Under the pieces are notes generated by a model. It worked only from the letters and a program-made list of their open reading frames with translations. It had not been told where the DNA came from and did no database searches. A stretch of DNA of 64,000 nt. It comes from Owenia fusiformis. Its lineage: Eukaryota; Annelida; Polychaeta; Sabellida; Oweniidae. The DNA lies in the NCBI GenBank assembly GCA_903813345.2, contig CAIIXF020000010.1:33223425-33287424 (forward strand), given 5' to 3'. Shown here one piece after another: positions 47,294 through 58,282 of the stretch; the stretch's first letter is position 1; the number at the start of each line of letters is the position of its first letter. A program made the position numbers and the translations under genes.

Positions 47294-47993
47294 GAATATG
47301 AATATATTCATGAATATTTAATGAATATGAATATTTAATCAACTTTACATCTTAGGAAAACTTTATATATGGAGGAAAGAAATGCTACAACCACAACAAG
47401 AGTGAGATGCTGCTAATATTCTGTTTGATTTAGGACTATTGATTTGTGATGCCTGTTATTGTACTTGTATTTGTCTTCATAAATTCTATGTTTTAATAAT
47501 TATAATATTCAGGTAATCTATGCCAAAAGTTGATAGGAAATTTAAAAATAAGAGAATTCAACTCAGGGTTATAATGAGTATTTTGAAAAACAGTATTAAG
47601 AAAACGATGTGTGAAGGTGCTATATTATTTTTAAATACATATATTATTCCTATTTACAGTATTATTGATATAATGTTTTAGAGACATATTCCGCATACAG
47701 AATGAATGTGTAACTTGTGACATACACATTTATTCCTTTTAGCTGGTTGTGCAATATAGCTACTAGTATTAGTGATTCACTAGTCATAGAATCAGGTAGT
47801 GTAGAAAGTTGTTTGTATCAACTTTTATTATTATTTTATAAACATATTTTTGTAAACACTATATTCTTATATTTTATTTCAGTTTAAAGATATGTATTCA
47901 TGGTAGTACTTCATGACAAGTACATGATGATACCCAAGAATTTGGGCATGATTACTTTTGTATTTTTGTAGTATTACTATACATGTATGTAAA

Positions 47994-49017
47994 CGAGGGT
48001 ATATCATAAAGTTCTCATAATATCTCTCTAAAATTTTTATTTTTCAATATATTCTGATGAACTTTTCACAGAATCTGTAGTATACAATGGTGTATTAATC
48101 TATCAAAAAATATTGGCTATAACTGAAATATTATTTAAGAAATGGTTGCTATAGTAACCGGAAACCAAGGCACCCGGGGCAAATAAAAAATCGTGCAAGA
48201 ATAGTCCCAAGTAACCATGTTTAAATGCATAATAAGTTATCAAATAAGCTATGAAACACATCAAATTGTTAAATTCCATGTATTCTTGACTGTTTTGAAC
48301 TATTATAATGGTCATGTGAATTCTGTGATCTCATCATAGATGATTGTAATGCTTCATTAGAAGTGATGTGAGACAAAACAACTGTTTTGTCAAGTATTCC
48401 AAGGAAAGTCGATTTTCCACTTTAGTTCATCTTAAATAAATAATAAACCACACAGAGGGTGTAATTATGTTGATATCTTTGCAACATATTTGTTTTAGAT
48501 CATCTTTAGTATGAGCAAAGGATTTTTCGAACTAAACTAAACTTTTTATCAGTGTGAACATTATTTTTCTGATGATCCCTGCATCTACGCATTATCTTAC
48601 TCAGTCATTTCTGATCATTAAGCTTTGATTCTCAGAGTCTGGTATCACATCTAATGAAGCATGTAAGCATCCCCTATGACACCACACAATCCACATGATC
48701 AATTTATTTTATAGTAAAAGCATTAAACAACATATTCAAGATAACATTTTAATGTGTTTGATAATTTATGAGAGTTTATTATGTATGTAAACAAGGTTAA
48801 TTAAGCTCATCCTCTCAATTATTTTTATTTGCCCCGGGTGCCTTGATTTCTGGTTACTATGGCAACCATTACTTATCTAATATTTCTGTTATATCAAATA
48901 TTTTTTGGTAGATTAATAAAGTATTCTATACTGCAGATTCTCTGAAAATTTCATTAGAATATACTGAAAAATAAAAAAATTAGAGAGATATTATGAGAAC
49001 TTTATGATATACCCTCG
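47994..49017. mobile_element. Foldback element with about 380-bp inverted repeats
   Basis: The left end CGAGGGTATATCATAAAGTT and its inverse (ending 49,017) bound a 1,024-bp palindrome. The arms match through GTTCTCATAATATCTCTCTAA, the GGTTGCTATAGTAACC / GGTTACTATGGCAACC block, GGCACCCGGGGCAAATAAA and on to TGCTTCATTAGA, leaving only about 265 bp in the centre. There is no transposase. The open frame at 48,103-48,315 lies within an arm. Confidence 0.85.
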
Positions 49018-50517
49018 TATATTTTTCAAAATAGTTCGGGGTCGAACTTATTTTTTTTAAGGGGAGCAATGTGACGATCTTGCAGATGACTGTTTATATT
49101 GTCAACTATAAGTTCTGAAAGATCTTCACATCATTTCACCTTTACTTTTATATGTTCCGTTATATCCACAAAGTTGTTTTTCTCCAGAAATTAAATTTTC
49201 ACATTTCTTGTTTATACCGCCATATTGGAATTACCTTTGACCCTATTTCCAGGAAATAGTTCCAAAACATTTTCTCTCTTATTTGCTTCATGTCGGCTTC
49301 ATTACATTGATTTTTGCTCCAGATAGGGTATTAAATCTTATTTTGGAGAGTGATTAGTGTGATTTCAGTTGATGTTTGGGGCATTTATTTGGGAAGTGAT
49401 CGGCGGATTACTATTTTTCCGGCGGAATAAGGAAAGGCTTAGAATAACAATGAGTGATTTGGGGTTCGCAAAATATTGAGGTTGGATGAAGACGCCTTAA
49501 CCTTTGAGCGCTAATAACTCGAATTTTTGGATATATTTCGTGGATATTACGATATATTTGATATAAAACATACAATGACTGCCGTTCTGAATAGTTCTCC
49601 GCAGGTAATTACAATTTTAACTGTTTTGTGAAATAAGAAAACTTGTTGGTCACTAATTGGGGGGCGTAACCTTTAACTAAGTCTTAACTTTTAAAGTTTC
49701 TCTTTAAACCATCTGTTCTAAACAATTAAAAAGTTGAATACAGTTGTTATTATCCCTTTCTTAACGATTTCTTGGAGAGTTTCTCATTTTATTCTGAACG
49801 ATTTCTCCTGATATAGTTGGTTGGGTTTGTTGACCTTAAATAAAAATAATTAAGGTCAAGAGAAGCCTCGTTGAAGACTCTTGAAGCTCATTTGAAGCAA
49901 CTTTAAGCCACTTTGAAGAACTTGAAGCTTATTTGAAGTTCATTAGATTTCATATTATCCCCTCCCTTTATCTTTTGGGTAGTTTTCCACTTTGCTAATT
50001 TTACTTGAGTGACCAACAAGATATCTTTAACATCAATTATTGGTTAATTTGGTTATAGATTATTGACACTTTATCAAATACTCAGTGTTTATCAGAATTA
50101 CAAGAAAGAAATAGAATTATTTTTATAACACAATTTTTATAAAAATTCCCCGACTTATATTTCTTTTGTTTATTTGTGTGAAGAAGTGAATCTTGATAAT
50201 TACCAATAAGAAAATTAATAAAATTCTGGATTTGGAAGGTTTCAAATAAATTTGAATGGCCACTTTGGACAGAGCATTCAAACTGAACTCCATATCAGTC
50301 TACAGTTACTGAAGGAGAGTTTCCTTGAATCAAGTTCAAGAATGTCATCCCTATTATTCCCCAGATAGATTATGCAATATTATGCAGATAATTAAATAAT
50401 CCAGAGTTTTACATTACAATTTCACATTGACATTAACTTTACCCTTACTTATTACTCAAGGTTTTATTTGATCATCTCAAAATACTGTATTGTTTGAATT
50501 CCCTTCATCAATTTGGC
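49018..50517. other. No supported gene
   Basis: AAGGGGAG followed by CAATGTGACGATC at 49,059-49,080 resembles a polypurine tract and LTR start, but nothing confirms it. At 49,858-49,945 there is a short array of TTGAAG(C) units. Otherwise unremarkable. Confidence 0.45.
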
Positions 50518-50775
50518 ATGACATTTTCACAATCAACATTTTGCTTTCGATGTCATAGCATTTCCCCTTGTCTTATGCTTTTAACCTGTAAGCATTACAT
50601 CTGCATTCCCTGTGAACAGTTTTTGAAAGTGAATGACATTGTTTACTATCCAGAATCAGAAATTCACGCCTGTATCTCTTGCATGAATCAATGGATAAAT
50701 GACCCCAACTGTTGTTCAAAGTGTTTTGCTTACATAACATATCCAGGCCAAGAACACAAATGCCCCTGTTTGTAA
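50518..50775 (+). CDS. Small cysteine-rich, RING-like ORF
   Basis: From ATG at 50,518 the frame encodes about 85 residues: CFRCHSISPC, LLTCKHYICIPC, then CISC and CCSKC, then CPC. The spacing C-x2-C ... C-x-H-x3-C-x2-C ... C-x2-C fits a RING-type double zinc site. No partner domain is seen and no neighbour explains it. It could be a small E3-like protein, an exon, or a retroelement-borne zinc domain. Confidence 0.35.
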   Translation: MTFSQSTFCFRCHSISPCLMLLTCKHYICIPCEQFLKVNDIVYYPESEIHACISCMNQWINDPNCCSKCFAYITYPGQEHKCPCL

Positions 50776-51080
50776 TTATATGGAAGACCTATAATGAGTA
50801 TCAATTGAATAAATAAAATTCGTTCATATGTAGTTTCACCCCTCCCACTTCAGCTTTGCTAAGAACTTCATATTAAAACTACATCAATCTCAATTTTATA
50901 CTATCTGTGCGATCCAAAATCACACTACCATAGGTGGGTCGCAACAACTCATCACGAGGTTACTAGGGAAGCAAGTACTGCTCAGGGTAGTTCTGAAGGT
51001 ATTTTGAGTCCAAGATAATTTATAGGCATTCCATCTGCTATGCCTTCTGCACTAGATTCAAAAATGTAAAAAGGTCTGAA
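50776..51080. other. Short spacer without a recognised feature
   Basis: Nothing recognised between the RING-like ORF and the following retroelement-like tail. Confidence 0.4.
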
Positions 51081-51296
51081 GTGAATGATGTAAATTCTGG
51101 TACCTGTAACACATCTGATCAAATGTGTTATAGAGATAATGTTTTACCCAGTGTTGATCTGGACGAATCTGTAAGTTCTAATATAGGACAGAGTCCAGTA
51201 AAAAGTAAAACGCCTGTTAAAAATAAAAGTGCTAATGTAAACGTTAGGTCTACTAGAACCAGATATTCACCTAAGAGACTTATAACAGAATGTTAA
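51081..51296 (+). pseudogene. Possible LTR-retroelement polyprotein tail
   Basis: The frame is Ser/Lys/Val-rich and ends RSTRTRYSPKRLITEC followed by stop. A basic R.TR.R..P.RL terminus is common at the C-terminal end of gypsy-type polyproteins, downstream of integrase. There is no integrase beside it, so the call rests on the tail only. Confidence 0.3.
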
Positions 51297-51798
51297 TTAT
51301 ACATTCTAGGTATTGATGTTTTGAATAGCTATCTTGGAGCAACTTAGTAGTGGATTCACAAATTGTTAAGGTCACATATATGATTTATTATTGTACAACC
51401 ATGTGTAAAAGTGAACTTTTGAGTATTACATGCCAACTTAAGGTTGAGTCCCATTTATATTGTTTCTAGTATGGAGTCAAATGTGGTTACCTAGTAATAC
51501 TTAGCTAGGGAGAGAGAATGTAATGTATTTGGTGTTTTATAGATGTCATCAGTGGATGGATGTCTATTCACTTGTATTGTATCCCGGGATCGGGACTGAC
51601 TTGTCATAATTTAATCAATTAATATAGATGATTTATTTAATTTAAAATAAATTTTTGAAAATTTGAACAAATTCTAATTTAATTTTATTTGATATAGATG
51701 AATAAAACGGAGGGAGGTAACTTATTAAAGTAAAAAGCCATTACCTTAGAATACGTCATTGCATAAATTACAAGAGACCTTTTGAAAATTACTACGAT
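51297..51798. other. No supported gene
   Basis: AT-rich spacer; nothing recognised. Confidence 0.45.
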
Positions 51799-51890
51799 GT
51801 GAATTTGTTCCAGATTTGTACCCATCAAACTATTTGACCAGATTGTGAATTTGTTCCAGATTTGTACCCATCAAACTATTTGACCAGATT
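51799..51890. repeat. Exact 46-bp tandem duplication
   Basis: Two identical copies (51,799-51,844 and 51,845-51,890) beginning GTGAATTTGTTCCAG. Since 46 is not a multiple of three, the duplication shifts the frame just upstream of the conserved ORF. Confidence 0.95.
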
Positions 51891-52505
51891 TATTGCTTCA
51901 AGGGTAGGGAAAGTGACATATTCATTAAGCCCCGGGGTAAGGAATTAGACAGGCCAAAATATAGGTGGTGTGTGGCCTACTATAGGTGGTGTGTTACTCA
52001 TCATGAGCGTGCAGCATTTGTTGACATGACAAGGACAATGGCTGGAGTCCAGAATGAAGATAATACAGAACACAGTGATCTTAGCAAAGCAACTCTACAT
52101 AAAACTGAAACTGATGTTCTAGCCACAATTATAGCAATTGAAAGCTTCATGAACCCATTTGAGGTTGGGAATAATTGGGAGTTATACTGTCTATCCAGTG
52201 GAAAGCCACAAGGGATTGCCACTGACATACAGTTTGCAGATGCCACAGGAAGGAAGGCTCGCAATAACTTCATAAAGGATAGGCTAATTGATAAAACTGT
52301 TCCTTTCACAATCCCAATAAAGCGAAATATATTGAAAAACTTTCAGTCTACATCAAAGAAAACTACACTGAAGAAGACAAATAACAAGTTAATCCAAGTA
52401 AAGGCGGAGAGAAACATCTTTGGGCAACTTGTCGTTCTGTCAGAACAGCACAATATAAATATCCGTACAGTGTTAGAATATCCTTTGAGTCCAATCCCAC
52501 ACTGA
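51849..52505 (+). CDS. Conserved uncharacterised protein fragment
   Basis: The frame is open from 51,849 to the stop at 52,505. It contains a tandem YRWCVAYYRWCV, then MTRTMAGV, then KTETDVLATIIAIESFMNPF and LYCLSSGK, then ATGRKARNNFIKDRL. Near the end come FTIPIKRNILKNFQ and AERNIFGQLVVLSEQHNINI. The order (MAG.., D..DV..........NPF, L.C.SSG, A...G..A...F...RL, PI.R..LK.F, ER..F..L......I..R..L.Y.L.P.P) is one I know from many uncharacterised invertebrate proteins. The function is unknown. It ends where others of the family continue, and the upstream frame is broken by the 46-bp duplication, so this is probably a partial or dead copy. Confidence 0.5.
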   Translation: MCSRFVPIKLFDQIYCFKGRESDIFIKPRGKELDRPKYRWCVAYYRWCVTHHERAAFVDMTRTMAGVQNEDNTEHSDLSKATLHKTETDVLATIIAIESFMNPFEVGNNWELYCLSSGKPQGIATDIQFADATGRKARNNFIKDRLIDKTVPFTIPIKRNILKNFQSTSKKTTLKKTNNKLIQVKAERNIFGQLVVLSEQHNINIRTVLEYPLSPIPH

Positions 52506-55049
52506 CACTAACTGACACATCAAGCAAGAATATCATTTTAGCTTTGATAATATAAACTAATTTTTGTCAGATGGAGCAGATCCATTTGTAAGGTGATCAT
52601 TTACAATTCTTAAGCTCTTCAAACCTTCCCTAGGCAAGAAGGGAGATTAAGCCTCATATGTAGCCCACTACTGCTATCTAGTAAATTTTACATTTCTCAC
52701 AATTTAAGCATTTTCACAATGATTTGCAACCTTTATATTATATACTTTTCCTTTGGCATGAATTAACAATACAACCTGATTTTGCCCCTACAGGGAAGGA
52801 AGACTTTACTGAACAAGAGGCCTGTGGGAATGTTGCCTTTCAGGAGATGAGAGACCTCCAAGAAAATGGGCTCCAACTTGAAGGCAGGTAAATTCAGATT
52901 TCCTGGAAGGTAGTCTGTGACTGGAAGGTAGTCTGTGACTGGAAGGCAGCGACAATTATAATGGGTAATTTTTTTAAAAACTCCAGCTTAAACAAAAAGG
53001 GAAAATAAAAGATTAAAGTGTTCCGAAGTTTATAAGATATATTTCTACCACCTTGCCTAAAAGTATCAAGGTTTTAATTATTATATATAATTTACATGCA
53101 ATTTAATACTGAAAGTGTTTATATGTATTAACTAACAATATATTGATATATTATGTTTACAGTTTATTTTCATAATAAAAATACAAATACACTGCTTAAA
53201 TCAAATTATGAATATTTACACTATTTGTAGGTATCAATCCCCCTCCTCCAACTACATCTGTTTATGGTGCTTTAGCACAAAGGAAAACATCACAAATTTT
53301 ACAAGTAAGAACTTTAATTATATGAATGCAGTGTGAAGCTTTAGCTTTCAAATTATATGCATGAACATTATCATTTTAGTATGCACAAACTATGTATATT
53401 CTTGTTATACAATTTTCCCAGTTGACCTCAAGACAAGAGAGGAATACAATTGTATACAGTATATTGACTGTGTACTTCATTCCAGGATTATAATGTGTTG
53501 GCTACCGCTTTGAAGTCTAAGACAGCTGATGCAAGCTATATTAATCCAGTCACTTTCAAAACAATGACTAAGTAATGGGGAAGTGATTTTAGAGATGTTA
53601 CCTATTATGATGATGTGACTCCATATATCCACTGTACGCAATTAATTTTTTAAATATCTGGTATTATTCACTCACTTGTGCAGAAATACCCAAGGAGGAT
53701 ACTATATTACCTAAGTGATCCAAAATCAATATTCATCCAAGCTTGTGAACATATTATTGACACTGTAATCCCCATCAATTTAATATCTTTTGAACTGTTT
53801 ATCTACTCCAGTGGTCATCCATAATCAATTATATGCACTGTTTGTACAAGATCACAATGTACACATGTGTGTTGATTATTAATCATTTGATCTGCATTCC
53901 ATTAATGGTTTTGTTTATGTAATCAAGGTATAGTGTACCATGTTCCTGGTTTCTTGGCGATGTATGGAGAGCTGCACTGCCTTGGCACTCACCGGCTAGA
54001 GAAAAGGAACCACATTCACCACAAACTATTCCACCAAGACACAAGTAAGGGTGGAAAATAGGAGCAGACAAGAGAGAAAAACAGAAATACAACTTCACAG
54101 AAGATGGGAAGAGACGCTTCAATGAGGAAATGCAAAGGCAATTAAATTTCGAGTACCCCATGAACAATGAAATGCAAGTTTAAACATTCCATTTAAATAT
54201 TCAAAGTTTTCTTACTTTGATGCAAGACAAAATGATTGTGTGGATTTAACGGACAAACATTAAATAAAAAAATAAAGAATATTTTTAATTGGGCGAAAAA
54301 GTTCAAAAGCCAACTATCATTAATCCTCCTGATAAGTATCAGTACCCTAATGTCTGTACTTTAAGATAGAAAAACATTTTATTTGGTAGCATTGTAATAA
54401 ATTAAGAAGTATATAAATCAATTAAGATGGTGTCTATAATGTAATTAAAAGTGGCACAAAAACTTTAGACCACATATTTCAAATTAAAATTACTACGAAA
54501 CCAAGAGAGTCTAAAAGCCAATATTTAGTATTAACGTATTTCTTATCTTAACGTATTTCTTATCGTTACATAGTGTACATAATCTTTCTTCCACGTGTTC
54601 ACCCTTAAATCTGCCTGTCTCTAGCCCAAGTGGCAAAATACCTAGACTAAACTGAGCTCAATTTTTGAAAAATTCAATGTAAGATACTTATCTACTTCAT
54701 ACATTTTTTTAAAGGTTACATAAATTCGCAATTGCTACTTAGTTTTCCATTAGAGATGTTTCTAACATTTTAAGGTTGACAACTTGTTCATCAATAAAAT
54801 TCTGTTCCATATCTACTGATATAAGAATATTTCTGACATGTCTTATCCATACTGAATCACTTGAAAAAGCTATTATTGACAAATAACTCACATTGGACTA
54901 ATGAAAACTGGAAGTGAGTAAGATTCACCTATAATTGCCCGCTTATAAAATGTGTCTGAACATTCGTATTCACAAAAATGGTTATTAGTTTAAAAGTCAC
55001 CAGTTCACAATCTTAGATCTCTATCTAAAGAGGATAAACATCGGAGAGA
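52506..55049. other. Mostly non-coding; small repeat
   Basis: An 18-bp unit (CTGGAAGGTAGTCTGTGA) is repeated about 2.6 times at 52,903-52,948. A GC-poor candidate exon pair (53,231-53,575) is listed separately. The rest has no recognised feature. Confidence 0.45.
53231..53575 (+). CDS. Two candidate terminal exons of an unrecognised gene
   Basis: Exon 53,231-53,304 (after ATTTGTAG; donor GTAAGA) reads INPPPPTTSVYGALAQRKTS then QILQ and ends in phase 0. Exon 53,486-53,575 (after CATTCCAG) reads DYNVLATALKSKTADASYIN then PVTFKTMTK and a stop. Splice sites and phase agree. I do not recognise the protein and found no convincing upstream exon in phase. Confidence 0.3.
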
Positions 55050-55492
55050 GGACATTATGGATGATTCAGCTATCACATTGTTAGACCCAGAATATTCAGT
55101 AACAGAGGTACTCAAAGAGATAAATCCTCAACAGGTCTATGAACTCTGAGTTTGATAAACTCAGGGATGATATATCGAAACAGATTGCTACTGAGATCGA
55201 AAAGGTAAAGTCTCATTTTGATGCTGACATTGCTGCTTTAATTGGTTGAATTGATCTTTTAGAATGCATAACATAAGAAAGAACATAATTTATACAATTT
55301 ATAACATAGTCTTCGAGCTTTTAATTTGATTAAAACATCACAGTTTGTGGATTCATAATTTAACAAATTTCATTGTGGAGAGGACTTGGGGCATTCTGTT
55401 CATCGCTCAGAAGGTGGATATTAATCTCTTGACCATCTAAGGCTATATATATTAAATCCAGTGAGTATCTCTTCTTTTATATATTTTTTAAC

Positions 55493-55687
55493 ATGGATGG
55501 ATTATCAGCAATGCAGGGTGACAGTTCAGTTGATTGTTATTTGCACTCACTGTATGAACAGGCGGAAATATGCGCATTCGACAACAAGGACACTGAAATC
55601 ATGCATCAGTTCATGAATAGTCTTATTAAGGACTATGATTTAACAAACAAAATCAAGCTCATGGATTATGGTAAGCTGTTATCGTGA
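55493..55687 (+). pseudogene. gypsy gag fragment 1
   Basis: Starts MDGLSAM, as does the 37.2-kb copy, and contains VDCYLHSLYEQAEICAF and IMHQFMNSLIKDYDL, the distal part of a gypsy capsid. The proximal capsid is missing between the start and VDCY, so it is internally deleted. Confidence 0.65.
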
Positions 55688-56030
55688 TGCCAGTGATACC
55701 CACAGTGATGATATCAACTTGAATGCAGACTGTACTACAGATTATGTGTTCCTGGGACAACTACATGAAGATGCAGATTCATCGTGTGATTCTAATAGTG
55801 TTTCAGTGCCAGATGAGCCGGCATGGGTTGTCAGTGTGAAGGTAGGTGGTACATTAGGTACATTCAAAGTAGAATCAGGTGCTGAAGTCACTATGATGTC
55901 CTTTTCTGATTCGAAAAGATTGCAGACCTTCCAGGTTTGTCCTCTTCAAAGACTAAACATTAAAGCCCCGGGGTATTGTCAAATGTCTGGGAGTGTTTAC
56001 TACTACATTGTCCTTACCAGATCAGCCTAA
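55668..56030 (+). pseudogene. gypsy protease with altered active site
   Basis: Contains AWVVSVKVGGTLGTFKVESG then AEVTMMS. The position of the D-T-G triad reads E-S-G, so the catalytic Asp is lost. The C-terminal half breaks off at 56,030. Confidence 0.7.
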
Positions 56031-56199
56031 TAAAAGATTCAAAGCCAAAATACATGTTGCTAATACACATGCAGGGATTAACCTACTATCTCGTTTTTTG
56101 TGTCAATGGGACTTATCAAGCGTCTTTGTAGCTAACTTCTGTTGCTAAGAAATTGAGTGGTTCTGACATAAAGACAAATACTCTGACTGTTCCGACGTG

Positions 56200-56380
56200 A
56201 TAGGTAAATTGACTTGTGAACCTTTGCATATTGAACTTAAGGATGATCTTACATGTAAGCCTTATGTTGTTACTACATTGCGTCGTGTGAGTTAACCATT
56301 ACTTCCTAAAAAGAAATCTAAACTTGAGAGTCAAGGGGTCATATCAAAAGTTACAGATTTGAACTGTACAGCCTCTTTAT
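56200..56380 (+). pseudogene. gypsy RT, N-terminal piece
   Basis: Reads PYVVTTLRRVS, stop, PLLPKKKSKLESQGVISKVT, the block just before the RT fingers in gypsy polymerases. The palm is missing. Confidence 0.7.
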
Positions 56381-56655
56381 TGGATTAGATGAAAAATCTT
56401 TAACGAAACAATGTGCCATGGCACTGCATATCACAGGTGAGCAGACTATTAAAGTGTATAATACGTTTGGTCTTTCTCGGATGGGGAAAAGGATAAAATC
56501 AAGCCTCTATTACAATGACTTGAGAATTACTGTGAATCAGGAAAAAATATAATTTACATCAGACACCAGTTTTTTACTAGAAACCAAAAGAATGGTGAAA
56601 AGACTCATATGTTACAGAGTTGAAAACAAAAACAAAAGATTAAGAGTTTGGCACA

Positions 56656-56940
56656 TTGACTGATAGTCTCATTCGTGACTGTATTGTTTGTGGCATACTA
56701 TCTAATGAGGTATGTGGTAGATTACAACGTAATGATTCATTAACACTTGAGAAAGCAGTGAGTGATTGTCATCCCAATGAACAAGAATCTGTGTCAACAC
56801 TCCATATGGAAGACTCACAACAACAGCAAACTTTGCTGATCTGGCCTCAAAGGGTAAATGTAAGGGTTGTGGTTACTCGAAACATACCTGACTGAGTGGT
56901 AAATGTCCTGCAGCAGAGTCATGCAGACTTGCAACAAATT
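56656..56940 (+). pseudogene. gypsy gag fragment 2 with zinc knuckle
   Basis: Contains DSLIRDCIVCGIL and LTLEKAVSDC, the end of a gypsy capsid, and about 110 bp later, in another frame, a CKGCGYSKHT...KCPA zinc knuckle. Confidence 0.7.
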
Positions 56941-57019
56941 GGCCATTGCAGGTTGCAAAATCAGATCATTTTTAAATGTATGCAGGAACATTATATATGA
57001 GAGAAAAAACATTTCTTCA

Positions 57020-57480
57020 GCGCATGCAGAGCGAAAATGAAACAGCTGAACAATAAATACAAGGGCTACACAGATTGGCTGAACACTGTCAGTTCACCAA
57101 TGTTGACGATGAAATAAGGGATCAATTTATGATAGGTATGAAAGATAAAGACTTGTCGAACAAACTCAAACTGTTGCAGTTGAATAAAGAGCAGACACTT
57201 GATCACGTACAGCAGTGAATGAGACAAACGGAAATGATCAAAGGGGTGGCAGAAGAATCAAAAATATTGACAGGGTAAGTTTTGGTGACCATGCTCACAA
57301 AAATACCTCCACAAAGTCCAAGGTCAACTCTAAAAGGAATTCTAAAAGGCCCTTAGTATCTTCAAAAGCTTACTCTTGTAGATACTGTGGCTACACTGAA
57401 CATAAGAAGGAAAATGCCCAGCACTTGATCAATCTTGCAAAGTTTGCAGAAAAAAGGACAATTTGGTCCTGTATGTAAAA
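57020..57480 (+). pseudogene. gypsy gag fragment 3 with zinc knuckle
   Basis: Contains GLHRLAEHCQFTNVDDEIRD and QFMIGMKDKDLSNKLKL, then a basic region and CRYCGYTEHKKENAQ with the knuckle partly altered. It is in two frames. Confidence 0.65.
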
Positions 57481-57599
57481 GCAAAAATGTATGTGAAGTC
57501 AAAAGTCAAAGTGACCAATTGCATCTTGTTCTTGTCAAAATGAAACTGATATAGCTTCAGCTGCCGATTATTTCATTGGTGAGATATGTGAAAAGCATC

Positions 57600-58282
57600 A
57601 AAACAGCGCATTCAAAATGGACCACATTGAGGAATTAACCGTTTGGTATATCAAGCGTAAGTGAGATATTTCAGGCTAAAATGTCAAATATTATCGGCGA
57701 TTTAGAAGGGGTCAATGTATTCACAGATGATGTCATTGTACATGGCGCCACAATAGAAGAGCATGACATGCAGCTACAGAAAGTACTTGAAGCTAAACAA
57801 AGCAAAATGTTGTTTCAGGCAAAAGTCCATGGACTTTTTAGGTCACTGCATTTCAGCTGAGGGGGTAAGCCCAAGCCCCGAGAAAATTCATGCTATAGAA
57901 GGGATTGCAAACCCAATGAACATGGACTGAAAAGACTTATCGGCGATTTAGAAGGGGTCAATGTATTCACAGATGATGTCATTGTACATGGCGCCACAAT
58001 AGAAGAGCATGACATGCAGCTACAGAAAGTACTTGAAGCTAAACAAAGCAAAATGTTGTTTCAGGCAAAAGTCCATGGACTTTTTAGGTCACTGCATTTC
58101 AGCTGAGGGGGTAAGCCCAAGCCCCGAGAAAATTCATGCTATAGAAGGGATTGCAAACCCAATGAACATGGACTGAAAAGACTTCTTGGTAGAGTAATGT
58201 TCTTAAGCCACCAATGAACATGATCGAACTGAAAAGATTTCTTGGTAGCGTATTGTTCTTAGGCTGCTTTCTAATGCATTGT
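57600..58282 (+). pseudogene. gypsy RT palm fragment, duplicated
   Basis: Contains IIGDLEGVNVFTDDVIVHGA with the RT active-site region (here TDDV), EEHDMQLQKVLEA, then KRFLGSVLFLGC near the end. The middle part is present twice as an exact tandem copy. Confidence 0.75.
57691..58182 (+). repeat. Exact 246-bp tandem duplication inside gypsy RT
   Basis: 57,691-57,936 and 57,937-58,182 appear identical by base-by-base reading. A second, smaller and diverged duplication of about 50 bp (CTTGGTAG...TGTTCTTA) follows at 58,183-58,262. Confidence 0.92.

Larger units (their letters stand above)
55050..58282 (+). mobile_element. Cluster of Ty3/gypsy fragments
   Basis: At least three gag fragments, two zinc knuckles, one protease and two RT fragments occur in an order no single element has (gag, protease, RT start, gag, gag, RT). 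All are on the plus strand and all are broken, so several gypsy copies have inserted into or recombined with each other. The block at 55,442-55,513 also occurs at 37,151-37,222. Confidence 0.8.

Noticed and set aside
48103-48315. Minus-strand 70-codon ORF
   Set aside because: Lies within the arm of the 48-kb foldback element and has no recognisable domain.
52795-52886. Candidate exon upstream of 53,231
   Set aside because: It is open in one frame and has splice-like ends, but its phase does not fit the following exon pair.
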